A DNA stretch of 64,000 nt from Streptomyces peucetius (lineage in GTDB: Bacteria > Actinomycetota > Actinomycetes > Streptomycetales > Streptomycetaceae). A program made the position numbers and the translations under genes. The notes below the pieces were generated by a model. That model was not told the DNA's origin, made no database searches, and saw only the letters and a program-made list of their open reading frames with translations. The DNA lies in contig NZ_CP107567.1 in assembly GCF_025854275.1 (NCBI RefSeq), positions 2,294,001 through 2,358,000 on the forward strand. The letters are read 5' to 3'. Position 1 is the first letter of the stretch, and every line of letters starts with the position of its first letter. Positions 14,679 through 23,546 of this stretch are shown piece after piece.

Positions 14679-16157
14679 GTGACGGCGAGAGACGCACGGC
14701 CGCGCCATGAGGCACGAGCGATCGCCGTCCGGGGTGTTTCCCTGACTGTGCCCAGGGGCCCCTGGGATGCGACGAGGCGTGCCAGGCGCGCGAGGAGCGT
14801 TGCCGGGGGTGTTCGCCGCGACCTGCGGGCCGTTGTGGCGCTGATGCTCGTCCCGGTGCCGGTGTTCGTCGCCGCAGCGGCGCTGCTGCCGGCCGCGTTC
14901 GCCGGAGGTGGAGGGACGCGACGCTGGTTCGGCGGACGGGGCGAGAGCCAGCGGGCGGACGCGCAGGCCGCCAAGGACGCCGCCGCGGCGGCGTTCTACG
15001 AGCTGGACACGGCGCAGCGGGATCTGCGGATCTCCATCGAGACGATCACGGCCGTGGACAGTTCGCCGGGGGCGCGCCGCGCCGTTGAGGATTTCGCCGC
15101 TCTGGGGCGGCGGATCGACGAGGTGAGCCACGCCTACATCTCCGCCGTCGACGCGCATGACCTGGACCGGGACGACCTGGAAGCATCGGTCGCGGCTCAG
15201 GCGCGTACGCAGTTGACCCGGGCCAGGGACGACCTGGTGCGGGTCAAGGGGGATCTTGACCGGTTCGAGCAGGGGCTGGGGCCGCTGCTCGACAAGGCGG
15301 AGACGCAGCTGGCCAGGCTGGCGCCGGCGGTGGAACGGGCGCGACAGGCGCTCCTTTCCGCGAGCAATGCTCTCGATTCGGTCCGGGGTTCCGGCTTGAG
15401 AGCGGACGATCTCGCCGCCCGCCTCGCCGCCCTCGGCCCCGAGCTGACCAAGCTCAACGAAGGCGCCGGCCGGCACGGCGTCCCCGAGACCCTCCAGCGC
15501 GCCGACCGCGTGCTGCGCGACGCCGAAGCCGTACGGGCGGAGGCGGAACGGCTGCCCGAACGCGCCGCCGAGATCGACAAGCGCCTGGTGTCGCTCCGTA
15601 CCCGCGCGCAGGCGCTCACCAACCGGTCCGCGCAGGTCGAGCCGGTGCTCAGCGAACTGCGTCGCCGGTTCACCGCCGCCTGCTGGCAGGACCTCCAGCC
15701 CGTCCCCGAGCAGGCGGCGCTCGCCGTCCGCCAGGCCGAGGAGAAACTGGCGGAGGCAGGCAAGGCCCGCGAGGAGCAGCGCTGGCCGGACGCGACGGCG
15801 CTGCTGAGCACGGTACGCGCGCTGCTGAACTCGACGGACGAGGCGGTCTCCGCGGCCGGTGACCGGCTACGGCGCCTCAACGCCGTCGCCAAGGACCCGC
15901 AGCAGGAGATCGAGCGGACCCGGTTCGCCATCCGCGACGCCCAGCGCCTCGCGATGGCCGGCCGCAACACCCCGGACCCGCGTCACGCCCGCCCTCTGGA
16001 CGACTCGGTGGCCCGGCTGGACCGTGCCGTCGCCGGACTCGAGGGCAGGCACCCCGACTACTGGCATTTCCTCACCGAGACCGAGGGTGTGCGGCGGACG
16101 GTGGCGGGCGTGGTCGAGCAGATCCGCGAGGACCGGGGCGCCGCCGGCGGCGGCTGA
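14679..16157 (+). CDS. Single-pass membrane protein with long coiled coil
   Basis: 492 residues from GTG 14679, which follows GGGAGAGGGA. A basic cytosolic leader precedes one membrane span (VVALMLVPVPVFVAAAALLPAAFAGG). Residues from about 90 to the end are almost entirely helical with heptad character (LTRARDDLVRVKGDLDRFEQGL, RVLRDAEAVRAEAERLPERAAEI), so most of it is probably an extracellular rod. I recognise no catalytic motif. A structural or envelope role is likely; the specific function is unknown. Confidence 0.7.
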   Translation: MTARDARPRHEARAIAVRGVSLTVPRGPWDATRRARRARSVAGGVRRDLRAVVALMLVPVPVFVAAAALLPAAFAGGGGTRRWFGGRGESQRADAQAAKDAAAAAFYELDTAQRDLRISIETITAVDSSPGARRAVEDFAALGRRIDEVSHAYISAVDAHDLDRDDLEASVAAQARTQLTRARDDLVRVKGDLDRFEQGLGPLLDKAETQLARLAPAVERARQALLSASNALDSVRGSGLRADDLAARLAALGPELTKLNEGAGRHGVPETLQRADRVLRDAEAVRAEAERLPERAAEIDKRLVSLRTRAQALTNRSAQVEPVLSELRRRFTAACWQDLQPVPEQAALAVRQAEEKLAEAGKAREEQRWPDATALLSTVRALLNSTDEAVSAAGDRLRRLNAVAKDPQQEIERTRFAIRDAQRLAMAGRNTPDPRHARPLDDSVARLDRAVAGLEGRHPDYWHFLTETEGVRRTVAGVVEQIREDRGAAGGG

Positions 16158-16360
16158 CCGGGCGAGCCGCTGTCCACCGCGCCCGGGCACCCGCGCGCGA
16201 CTCGGCAAGTCGGCGACAGGTGTGCCCCGGCCGACCGGCGACTCGGGTGCACCCGGCACCCCCGCGGACGCCGTCCGTCCGCGCGCCGGTTGTACCGCCG
16301 CGGCGTCGGGCGGATCCTGAGATCTCCGGGGTGTACGCGCACGTACGAAGGAGGCCGGCG

Positions 16361-17128
16361 ATGGCCGCACACGTACTGCACTCGAGGAGAACGGACCGGG
16401 GCGGCGAAGGGCACGGCCGACGTCATGGCCCGGCCCGGCGCCGTATCAGGCTGGACGAGCACCTGCCCGTCGACCACCGGCTCAGCCGCTTCTACCGCGT
16501 CGGCGCCGGGCTGATGGGGCTGGTCCTGGTCGCGTTCGGAATCCTCGGGCTCATCGACCGGATCGGCTTCTTCGACACCCGCGGCGACACCGTCGCAGGG
16601 CTGAACACCAACGGCGCGCTGAGCGTGCTGTCCATCGCCGTCGGTCTGCTGCTCTTCGTCGGCATGGTGATCGGCGGCAACTTCGCCTCGACGGTGAACA
16701 TGGTGCTCGGCATCCTGTTCATCCTCAGCGGCTTCGTGAACCTGGCCCTGCTCGACCGCAGCTTCAACCCGCTCGCGTTCCGCATCCAGAACGTGATGTT
16801 CAGCTTCGTGGTGGGCGTGATGCTGATGTTCTTCGGTATGTACGGGCGGGTCAGCGCGACCCTGCCGCACGACAACCCGTACTGGAAGGCCCGCCACCCC
16901 GAGGAGGCCGAGCGGGAGCAGCGCGCGAGCAGGCGCCGCGCGGACCTCGCGGCAGGCCAGCCGCTCGCCCGGCCGCCGTCCTCCGCAACCACGGCCCGGC
17001 GCTCCCCGGAGGCCGCGGCCGGACCCGCGGGCCACACCGCCGCCGAACCCGCCGCCGGACCCCCCGCCGGTACGAGCCGGAGGACCGGCCGACGGCTGCT
17101 CTCCCGCAAGCCGCGCGCACGCCGCTAG
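16361..17128 (+). CDS. DUF4383 four-helix membrane protein
   Basis: 255 residues. AAGGAGG sits 8 bases before ATG 16361. The DUF4383 core has four membrane segments (FYRVGAGLMGLVLVAFGILGLI, ALSVLSIAVGLLLFVGMVIGG, NMVLGILFILSGFVNLALL, VMFSFVVGVMLMFFGMYGRV). A His/Asp-containing turn (LPHDNPYWKARHPEEAE) and a basic Ala/Pro-rich tail follow. Such proteins are common in actinobacteria and of unknown function. The open frame runs upstream to 16220 but without a domain. Confidence 0.8.
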   Translation: MAAHVLHSRRTDRGGEGHGRRHGPARRRIRLDEHLPVDHRLSRFYRVGAGLMGLVLVAFGILGLIDRIGFFDTRGDTVAGLNTNGALSVLSIAVGLLLFVGMVIGGNFASTVNMVLGILFILSGFVNLALLDRSFNPLAFRIQNVMFSFVVGVMLMFFGMYGRVSATLPHDNPYWKARHPEEAEREQRASRRRADLAAGQPLARPPSSATTARRSPEAAAGPAGHTAAEPAAGPPAGTSRRTGRRLLSRKPRARR

Positions 17129-17138
17129 CCTTACCGGC

Positions 17139-17357
17139 ATGCCTCGTTACGAATTCCGCTGCCGGACCTGCGGCGACACCTTCGAAGTGAACCGCCCGAT
17201 GGCCGAGTCCTCCGCCCCCGCGAACTGTCCCGAGGGCCACGGCGACACCGTCAAGCTGCTCTCCGCCGTCGCCGTCGGCGGCACGGCGTCCGCCGCGCCC
17301 GCACCGAGCGGTGGCGGTGGCGGCGGGGGCTGCTGCGGAGGCGGCTGCTGCGGCTGA
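17139..17357 (+). CDS. FmdB-type zinc-ribbon protein
   Basis: 72 residues. The N-terminus MPRYEFRCRTCGDTFEV with CRTC and a later NCPEGHG is the FmdB regulatory-protein zinc ribbon. The tail is a glycine run ending CCGGGCCG, a second possible metal-binding cluster. It starts 10 bases after the DUF4383 gene. A role in regulation or metal binding is usual for the family, but targets are unknown. Confidence 0.85.
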   Translation: MPRYEFRCRTCGDTFEVNRPMAESSAPANCPEGHGDTVKLLSAVAVGGTASAAPAPSGGGGGGGCCGGGCCG

Positions 17358-17415
17358 CCCGACCGGGCCCTGGCCGCGGCCCCACCCCGGACCGGGCGCC
17401 CCCGGTCGGCCCGCC

Positions 17416-18060
17416 TCACGTACCCAGGTAGCGCAGCACCGCCAGCACCCGCCGCGAGTAACCGGCCGTCCCCGTGAGCTCCAGTTTGTCGAAGATCGCG
17501 TTGATGTGTTTCTCGACCGCGCTCAGCGAGACATGGAGACGGCCGGCGACGGCCGCGTTCGTGTGGCCCTCCGCCATCTCCGCCAGTACGTCGCGTTCCC
17601 GTGGCGTCAGCCGCGCCAGCGGGTCGGTGCGCGTGCTGCGGGCCAGGAGTTGTCGTACGACCTCCGGGTCGAACGCGGCCTGCCCCCGTCCGACGCGTTC
17701 CAGCGCGTCGAGGAACTCGTCGACCTGTACGACACGGTCCTTGAGCAGATAGCCCACGCCCCCGCTGTCGGCGGTGAGCAGTTCGGTCGCGTACCGCTTC
17801 TCGACGTACTGGGACAGCACCAGTACGCCCACCTCCGGCCGGTCCCGCCGGATCTCGACGGCGGCGCGCAGTCCTTCGTCGGTGTGCGTGGGCGGCATGC
17901 GCACGTCCGCGACGACGACGTCGGGCGGCGACGCGTCCACGGCGGCCAGCAGCGCGGCGGCGTCGCCGACGGCGGCGAGCACTTCATGGCCCTCCTCCGC
18001 GAGGAGCCGTACGAGGCCCTCCCGCAGCAGGGTCGAGTCCTCGGCGATGATCAGGCGCAC
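17416..18060 (-). CDS. NarL/LuxR-type response regulator
   Basis: 214 residues: receiver domain with acidic pocket (IIAEDS), phospho-acceptor Asp in VVVADVRMPP and Lys in GYLLKDR, then a LuxR-type helix-turn-helix (LTPRERDVLAEMAEGHTNAAVAGRLHVSLSAVEKHINAIFDKL). GTG 18060 overlaps the kinase end by 10 bases, so the pair is co-transcribed with the kinase first. Upstream in-frame codons to 19311 only mirror the kinase gene. Confidence 0.92.
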   Translation of the reverse strand: MRLIIAEDSTLLREGLVRLLAEEGHEVLAAVGDAAALLAAVDASPPDVVVADVRMPPTHTDEGLRAAVEIRRDRPEVGVLVLSQYVEKRYATELLTADSGGVGYLLKDRVVQVDEFLDALERVGRGQAAFDPEVVRQLLARSTRTDPLARLTPRERDVLAEMAEGHTNAAVAGRLHVSLSAVEKHINAIFDKLELTGTAGYSRRVLAVLRYLGT

Positions 18061-19301
18061 GGCAGCTCCGCGGTGACGACGGTCGGACCGCCGGCCGGGC
18101 TGTCCACCCGGAAGCGGCCGTCGAGAGCGGCGACCCGGCTCGCCAGTCCGGTCAGTCCGCCGCCTGCCGGGTCGGCGCCGCCCGCCCCGTCGTCCTCGAC
18201 GCGTACGACGAGCGTCGGGCCGTCGCGGCGTACGGCGACGTTGATACGGGTGGCGCCCGAGTGCTTCACGACATTGGTGACGGCCTCGGAGACGACGAAG
18301 TACGCGACCGTCCCGACCTGCCGGGAAGCGGGCGGCCCGTCCACGGTGAAGGCGAGGTGCACGGGCAGCGGCGTGCGCTCGGCGACGGTCTCGAGGGCGG
18401 CGCACAGCCCGGCCTCGTCGAGGACGGTCGGGTAGATGCGCCAGGCGACCTCCCGCAGTTCGGCGAGGGCGCGGCGGCTCTCCTCGTGGGCCTGGAGCAG
18501 GAGCCGGCCGGCCCGGTCCGCGTCCCGGCTGCGGCGGGCGCGGCCGAGGAGCATGCCGAGGGCGACGAGTCGCTGCTGCACGCCGTCGTGGAGGTCGCGT
18601 TCGATACGGCGGCGTTCGCCGTCGACGGCGTCCATCATTCCGGCGCGGGTGGTGGCGAGCTGGGCGATGCGCCGCTCGAGGTCCTCGTGGTGACCGGGGC
18701 CGAGGAGCCGGCGGGCCACGTGCCCTTCGAGCAGGGCGATCCCGAAGACACTCTGGCCCGCGAGGAAGACCAGGAACAGGCCGAGGAGACCGGTCCCGGC
18801 GACTGCCCAGGGGTACTCGATCTCGTGGACGGTCCAGCCGAGCGCGGCGTATCCGACGTACAGCAGGCCGACGAGCACGCAGAAGATCACGAGCCCGCCG
18901 AGCAGCCCCAGCGGCCAGCGGGCCGCGACGTACCGTGCGGCACGCTCGTTCCCGTACGAGCCGTACGAGCCGTACGAGCCGTACGACGCGGACGACGCGG
19001 ACGACGCGGACGAGGAGGACGAGGAGTGCGGGGAGGACGAGGAGGACGAGGAGGACGAGGAGGACGCGGCGGAGACGCGCGTTCCGAGGAAGCGGCCGAG
19101 CCTGCGCCGCTCGAGGCCCGCAAGGCGAGCGGCGACAGCGCCCAGCGGCCCCTGCACGGCGCGCCGGCCCCGTGGCCAGCCGAGCACCGGCAGCAGAGCC
19201 AGCCCGCCGAGCAGCGTGAAGAGCAGCCCTGCCACGGCGGTCACGGTCCCGAGCACGAGACCCACCGCGTAACGGGCGCCCTGCGCCGCGATCCCCTTCA
19301 T
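18051..19301 (-). CDS. Sensor histidine kinase with Ser-rich repeat linker
   Basis: 416 residues. One hydrophobic hairpin near residues 12-40 is followed by a basic stretch. Residues about 77-118 are almost pure Ser with four SYG units (ASYGSYGSYGSYGNE). Two more membrane spans follow (LGLLGGLVIFCVLVGLLYVGYAALG, WAVAGTGLLGLFLVFLAGQSVFG). The kinase core has the HisKA_3 phospho-His at H238 (IERDLHDGVQQRLVALG), an ATPase N box (SEAVTNVVKHSG) and G box (VEDDGAGGADPAGGGLTGL). It phosphorylates the following regulator. ATG 19301 is chosen because the first membrane segment starts there. The signal is unknown. Confidence 0.88.
   Translation of the reverse strand: MKGIAAQGARYAVGLVLGTVTAVAGLLFTLLGGLALLPVLGWPRGRRAVQGPLGAVAARLAGLERRRLGRFLGTRVSAASSSSSSSSSSSPHSSSSSSASSASSASYGSYGSYGSYGNERAARYVAARWPLGLLGGLVIFCVLVGLLYVGYAALGWTVHEIEYPWAVAGTGLLGLFLVFLAGQSVFGIALLEGHVARRLLGPGHHEDLERRIAQLATTRAGMMDAVDGERRRIERDLHDGVQQRLVALGMLLGRARRSRDADRAGRLLLQAHEESRRALAELREVAWRIYPTVLDEAGLCAALETVAERTPLPVHLAFTVDGPPASRQVGTVAYFVVSEAVTNVVKHSGATRINVAVRRDGPTLVVRVEDDGAGGADPAGGGLTGLASRVAALDGRFRVDSPAGGPTVVTAELPCA
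18952..19072. repeat. In-frame 9-bp microsatellites in the kinase gene
   Basis: The tract is made of tandem TACGAGCCG, GCGGACGAC and GAGGAGGAC units on the + strand. All are 9 bases, so copy-number change keeps the kinase frame. They encode the SYG and Ser runs. Confidence 0.85.
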
Positions 19302-19410
19302 GATCCGCCACGCTAGCCGCTGACGTCCGCCCGGCACACTGCGGAAAACCGCAGGAAGGTGTGCGGCTGCCCTCAGGGTGGCTTCAGCTGCGGTTGTCCA
19401 GCATGGGGCC

Positions 19411-20046
19411 ATGAATTCCGCGATTGAAAGCAGCGCCCCGGGCTGGGTCAACAGCCTCATGGAGACCTTCGGCGCACCGGGTGCCGGTGTCGCCATCGCC
19501 CTGGAGAACCTCTTTCCGCCGCTGCCGAGCGAGGTCATCCTTCCGCTGGCCGGCTTCGCCGCGAGTACCGGGCAGTTGGGCCTGCTCGCGGTGCTGCTGT
19601 GGACGACGGCCGGTTCGGTGGCCGGCGCGCTGGCGCTCTACGGGATCGGGGCGGTGCTCGGCCGCGACCGTACGGTGGCGATCGCGGCCCGGCTGCCGCT
19701 GCTGAAGGTCGCGGACATCGAGCGCACGGAGGCATGGTTCGCCCGGCACGGGGCGAAGGCGGTGTTCTTCGGGCGGATGATCCCGGTCTTCCGGTCGCTG
19801 ATCTCCGTCCCGGCCGGTGTGGAGCGGATGCCGCTGCCCCTGTTCCTGACGCTCACCACACTCGGCAGTGCGATCTGGAACACGGCCTTCGTCCTCGCCG
19901 GTCACACGCTGGGCGAGCGGTGGGAGGACGTGACCGGCTACGTCTCGGCGTACTCGAAGGCGGTGCTGGTGGCTGCGGTGATCGCGGTGTTGGTGTTCGC
20001 CGCCGCCCGGCTGCTCAGGCCGGGGGCGGGATCACGACGGGGCTGA
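19411..20046 (+). CDS. DedA-family membrane protein
   Basis: 211 residues with the DedA/SNARE-associated signature: N-terminal re-entrant region (ALENLFPPLPSEVILPLAGF), GSVAGALALYGIGAVLGR, and the conserved FGRMIPVFRSLISVPAGVERMPLPLF segment with essential-type Arg residues. DedA proteins are proton-linked and several move undecaprenyl phosphate or other lipids across the membrane. The substrate here is unproven. ATG 19411 is chosen as the first Met before the conserved region. Confidence 0.88.
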   Translation: MNSAIESSAPGWVNSLMETFGAPGAGVAIALENLFPPLPSEVILPLAGFAASTGQLGLLAVLLWTTAGSVAGALALYGIGAVLGRDRTVAIAARLPLLKVADIERTEAWFARHGAKAVFFGRMIPVFRSLISVPAGVERMPLPLFLTLTTLGSAIWNTAFVLAGHTLGERWEDVTGYVSAYSKAVLVAAVIAVLVFAAARLLRPGAGSRRG

Positions 20047-20171
20047 CGCGCCCACGGGCCCGGCAGCGCACGCCGGGCGACGGCGACGGGCGGCCGAGGG
20101 ACCTGTCGGCCCGCTGCCCCACGGCTCCGCTGCCGCTGCCCGCGCCCCACTGCCCCCGCCCCGCTGCCGCC

Positions 20172-21029
20172 TCACGCCAGGGGCGGGATCACGACCGAAC
20201 TGATGCCCTGCCGCTCACGGCGGAACCGGCGCGCCTCCTGCCGCAGCAGCCGCAGGATCTCCTCGCCCGCCGCCACACCCATCTGCGGCAGCGCGACGAC
20301 GTGCGGCGCCTGCCAGGCGGCCTCGGCGAGCTCGCCGTGGCCGGGCCGCCAGGCACGGTCGGCGTCGAGCAGCAGGTCGGCGTCGAGGAGCGAGTCGCCC
20401 GCCGCCAGGGTCAGCGCGGCGCCGGTGCGGCGGGCGACCTCCCGTACGGCGGCGCTCTTCGTCAGCGGCTTCGGCACCGCGTAGATCTTGCGGCCCTGGA
20501 GCGAGACGGTCCAGCCCCGGGGCTCCGCCCATCCGGCGAGTTCCTTGACCCAGTCGTCCGGCAGCAGCGAACGCTCGACGACGAGGTACGCGAAGAGGTC
20601 CTCCGCGACCCGTTCCTTGCGCAGCCAGGCCGGGTCGGCGGTCCTGTTGAGATGGGCGCGGACCTCACCGAGGGGCGCGCACTCGGCGGCGAGCCGGTGC
20701 GCGACGGCTTCGCGCCAGTCGCCATCGCTGACGCCGTCGACGAGCAGATGCCCGCCGTTGGCGCAGATCGCGTACTTGGGCGGCAGGCCGGGCAGGCTGA
20801 TGCGCTGGTACTGCTTGCGGGTGCGGGTCGTCGTCGGGACGAAGACCGTGTCCTGGGCGAGCTTGGTGAGCAGTCCGGCGGCGCGCTCGGTCATGTACGA
20901 CAGGGGTTTGTGCTCGTGCACCTCGACGCACAGCAGCCGGGGGGCGACGGCGTCGGGCATGCCGAGACCGAGCGCCGCGTTCGAGTAGATGAGCGTGCGG
21001 TCGAGGTCGCTGGCGACGAGAACGGTCAC
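20172..21029 (-). CDS. HAD-family phosphatase of the Ter metabolite module
   Basis: 285 residues. The HAD nucleophile motif is at the N-terminus (ASDLDRTLIYSN, DxD-type), a Thr lies in VFVPTTTRTRKQYQ, Lys in PLTKSAAVREVARR, and the final acidic motif in LAAGDSLLDADLLLDAD. A large cap is inserted between. GTG 21029 overlaps the stop of the PRTase-StiP gene by four bases. HAD enzymes are part of the Ter-linked biosynthetic cassette described by Anantharaman and colleagues; this one should dephosphorylate the product or an intermediate. Confidence 0.82.
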   Translation of the reverse strand: MTVLVASDLDRTLIYSNAALGLGMPDAVAPRLLCVEVHEHKPLSYMTERAAGLLTKLAQDTVFVPTTTRTRKQYQRISLPGLPPKYAICANGGHLLVDGVSDGDWREAVAHRLAAECAPLGEVRAHLNRTADPAWLRKERVAEDLFAYLVVERSLLPDDWVKELAGWAEPRGWTVSLQGRKIYAVPKPLTKSAAVREVARRTGAALTLAAGDSLLDADLLLDADRAWRPGHGELAEAAWQAPHVVALPQMGVAAGEEILRLLRQEARRFRRERQGISSVVIPPLA

Positions 21030-23488
21030 TGGGACACCGCCCTGCCGTCGGCGCCGGTGGCGCCGCGGGTGTACTTGGGGTGGATCAACCCGACGCAGCT
21101 GTAGGGGAGTTCGTCGACCTCCTCGACCGGCACGCCGCGCTGCTCGGCCAGCAGCCTCACGTGGTCGAGGTCGGCTCCGGCGCCGCGGCTCGCGAGGATC
21201 TTCCACGGGACGCGGCGCAGCAGGACGCGGGTCGTCTCGCCGACGCCGGGCTTGACGAGGTTGACGTCGTGGATGCCGTAGTCCTCGCTGATCCGCTCCA
21301 CCGCGCCCCAGCCCTCCCAGGTGGGGGTGCGGTCGGCGGACAGCAGTTCCTTGACGTCGGCGTCGACGGCCGAGGTGACCTCGTCGAAGCGGGCGGCGAC
21401 GGTGTCGAGGAAGTGGCGGGACACGTCGGAGCCGGCGAGTTCGCGGTAGAACTTCGCGCCGTGGAAGTCGTCGGGGCCGACCAGGTCGGCGCGCAGGACG
21501 GTACGGGATATCAGGCCGGAGACCGTGGAGTTGAGGCAGGCGGAGGGGATGAGGAAGTCCTCGCGGGTGCCGTAGGTGCGCACGCAGCCGCCGGGGTCGG
21601 CGAGGACGGCGATCTCCGGGTCGAAGCCGGGGAAGTCCCGCAGCGCCTCGGCGAGTTCGCGGGTGATGGCGCCCTTGCCGGTCCAGCCGTCGACGAAGAC
21701 GACGTCGGCCGGGTCGTGGTTCTCGGCGAGCCAGCGCAAAGCGTTGGCGTCGATGCCGCGGCCGCGCACGATGGAGACGGCGTAGTGGGACAGGTCCAGG
21801 CCGTGCCGGTGCCGGGCCCAGCGGCGCATCAGCACGCCGACGGGCGTGCCGGCCCGGGCCAGCGAGACGAGCACGGGGCGCGGTGTCCGTTCGGCGAGGA
21901 CGGTGTCGGTGACGGTTCCGACGGCGCGGGCGATACGGGCGGCCGACGCCGTGAGCGCGGTCTCGAAGAGCTGCTGGTACTGCTCGCTCGGCTGGTACTC
22001 GACGGGCAGCGACTCCGCGTAGTGCGCGCCGCCGCTCTGGATGGCTTCCTCGCGCTCCTCCGTGGGTGCCTCGAGCTCCACCTCCGAGAAATCCTGGAGC
22101 AGCCAGCCGACCTCCTCCGGCGCGTAGGAGGAGAAGTCGGGTCCGCGGAGCGGCTGGGGCAGCATGGAGGGCCTTTCAGGTCCTTCGGGCGCGTGGTTTT
22201 CCGGCGCGTGGCCGGGGAGTGCCGGTACGTAGCTGGGGACGACGGCGAGCACGACGCGGCCGGTGTGGGCGGCGAGCCTCGCCAGCAGGCCGTCGGGCGC
22301 GTGCAGTTCCGGGGTGTCCGCGGCCGAGTCGACGACGGCGACGACGGCGTCGAAACCGGCGCCCGCCACGTTGTAGGCGTAGCGCTCGCCGGGGCCGTCT
22401 GCCGGGTCGTCGTGGGCGGGGAACACCAGCCGGGTGCGTATCGCGTAGCCGGGGTCGTCGACGGCGAGGACGGGCGAGCGGGTGGTGGTGGAGTAGTACA
22501 CCTCCGGAACGGCGCCGGCCTCCTCCATGGCGAGGGCGAGGCGCAGGGGCGCGTACATCAGCTCCTCGCAGCCGAGGACGAGCACCCGGCGGGCCTCGCC
22601 CACGGCGTCGGCGACCTGGGCGGCCATGCCGGGCAGCGCGGCCTCCAGGGCGGCGCGGTGGGCCGGGCCGAAGCCGTGCCGCCCGCCGTCGGGGACGCCC
22701 GCGGGCCAGTCGAGGCCGACCCGGACATGGCGGGGTTCAGCGGCCGAGGGCGTGTCCCAGGCCGCCTGCTCGTGGTGTGCGACCAGTGCCCGGCCCTTCT
22801 CCAGGACACCGTCCGGCAGGCTGACCGTGCCGGACGCCAGGGCCACCAGGTCGACGCGGGCGCCGATCTCCTTGGCGAAGGCGTCCAGCCGGCCGAGGTC
22901 GGCCGCGGAGCGCATGTCGACCAGGGCCACCACCACATAACGGTCGCGCGGGTAGCGCTCGTGCAGGTCCCGGATGGTGTTGAGGACCGTGTTGCCCGTG
23001 GAGAACTCGTCGTCGACGAGCACCAGCGGGCCCGTCCCGGACAGCAGTGCCGGGTCCTCGGGAAGCAGGAGATGGGAGGTGGCGTGCGAGTGGGACTCCT
23101 CGAAGCCGCCCGCGGGGGTCACGCCGTCGACCGGGCGGCGCGTGGAGTGCAGATAGGGCGCGAGCCCGATGCCGTCCGCCACCGAGTGGCCGAGTCCGGT
23201 CGCGGTCTCGGCGTACCCGAGGACGACCGCGCGCCGGCACTCGTCCGCGCCGAGCAGGTCACGAACGCGTGCGCCGAGGTCGTAGCCGGCCTGCCGGACG
23301 ACCGCCGGCCGCTGCGGGACATGCTTGCCCAGGACGTTCGACACCAGCAGATGCGCCCGCTTGGGGTTGCGGCGCAGGGCCAGGCCCAGCAGCTCCCGGA
23401 GCCCCTCGTCGCCGACGAGTGCGACTCCGAGCCGCTCCGCGACCCAGCTTCCCGACCACACCACGTTCTCTTCGCCCCTTGTCGTCAT
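21026..23488 (-). CDS. Phosphoribosyltransferase-TRSP-StiP fusion
   Basis: 820 residues. Residues ~1-210 are a phosphoribosyltransferase with a PRPP loop (LVLVDDEFSTGNTVLNTI, about 154-170). The middle (RVGLDWPAGVPDGGRHGF onward, to ~430) fits the TRSP domain, with VLVLGCEELMYAPLRLA. The C-terminal ~370 residues (GWLLQDFSEVELE, HYAESLPVEYQPSEQY, SLARAGTPVGVLMRRW, FVDGWTGKGAITREL, SACLNSTVSGLISRT) match the StiP-type Cys protein of Ter clusters. These are separate genes in some genomes. It is the middle gene of a leftward operon with the lyase upstream and the HAD gene overlapping downstream. It probably builds a nucleoside-like compound; the reaction has not been shown. Confidence 0.82.
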   Translation of the reverse strand: MTTRGEENVVWSGSWVAERLGVALVGDEGLRELLGLALRRNPKRAHLLVSNVLGKHVPQRPAVVRQAGYDLGARVRDLLGADECRRAVVLGYAETATGLGHSVADGIGLAPYLHSTRRPVDGVTPAGGFEESHSHATSHLLLPEDPALLSGTGPLVLVDDEFSTGNTVLNTIRDLHERYPRDRYVVVALVDMRSAADLGRLDAFAKEIGARVDLVALASGTVSLPDGVLEKGRALVAHHEQAAWDTPSAAEPRHVRVGLDWPAGVPDGGRHGFGPAHRAALEAALPGMAAQVADAVGEARRVLVLGCEELMYAPLRLALAMEEAGAVPEVYYSTTTRSPVLAVDDPGYAIRTRLVFPAHDDPADGPGERYAYNVAGAGFDAVVAVVDSAADTPELHAPDGLLARLAAHTGRVVLAVVPSYVPALPGHAPENHAPEGPERPSMLPQPLRGPDFSSYAPEEVGWLLQDFSEVELEAPTEEREEAIQSGGAHYAESLPVEYQPSEQYQQLFETALTASAARIARAVGTVTDTVLAERTPRPVLVSLARAGTPVGVLMRRWARHRHGLDLSHYAVSIVRGRGIDANALRWLAENHDPADVVFVDGWTGKGAITRELAEALRDFPGFDPEIAVLADPGGCVRTYGTREDFLIPSACLNSTVSGLISRTVLRADLVGPDDFHGAKFYRELAGSDVSRHFLDTVAARFDEVTSAVDADVKELLSADRTPTWEGWGAVERISEDYGIHDVNLVKPGVGETTRVLLRRVPWKILASRGAGADLDHVRLLAEQRGVPVEEVDELPYSCVGLIHPKYTRGATGADGRAVSQ

Positions 23489-23535
23489 CGGTCGTCCGCC
23501 GTCACCGGTCGTCCGCCGTCATCGGTCCGCCGCCG
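23487..23535. repeat. 17-bp tandem repeat before the PRTase-StiP start
   Basis: ATCGGTCGTCCGCCGTC at 23487-23503 recurs with one change at 23504-23520 and partly again from 23521. It occupies the short gap between the lyase stop and the PRTase-StiP start, where a ribosome site should be. The nearest purine-rich motif on the minus strand is weak. Confidence 0.6.
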
Positions 23536-23546
23536 GTTGGCCGTCA

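Noticed and set aside
18952..19072. A possible CRISPR array
   Set aside because: The units are 9 bases, tandem without unique spacers, and lie inside a kinase reading frame.
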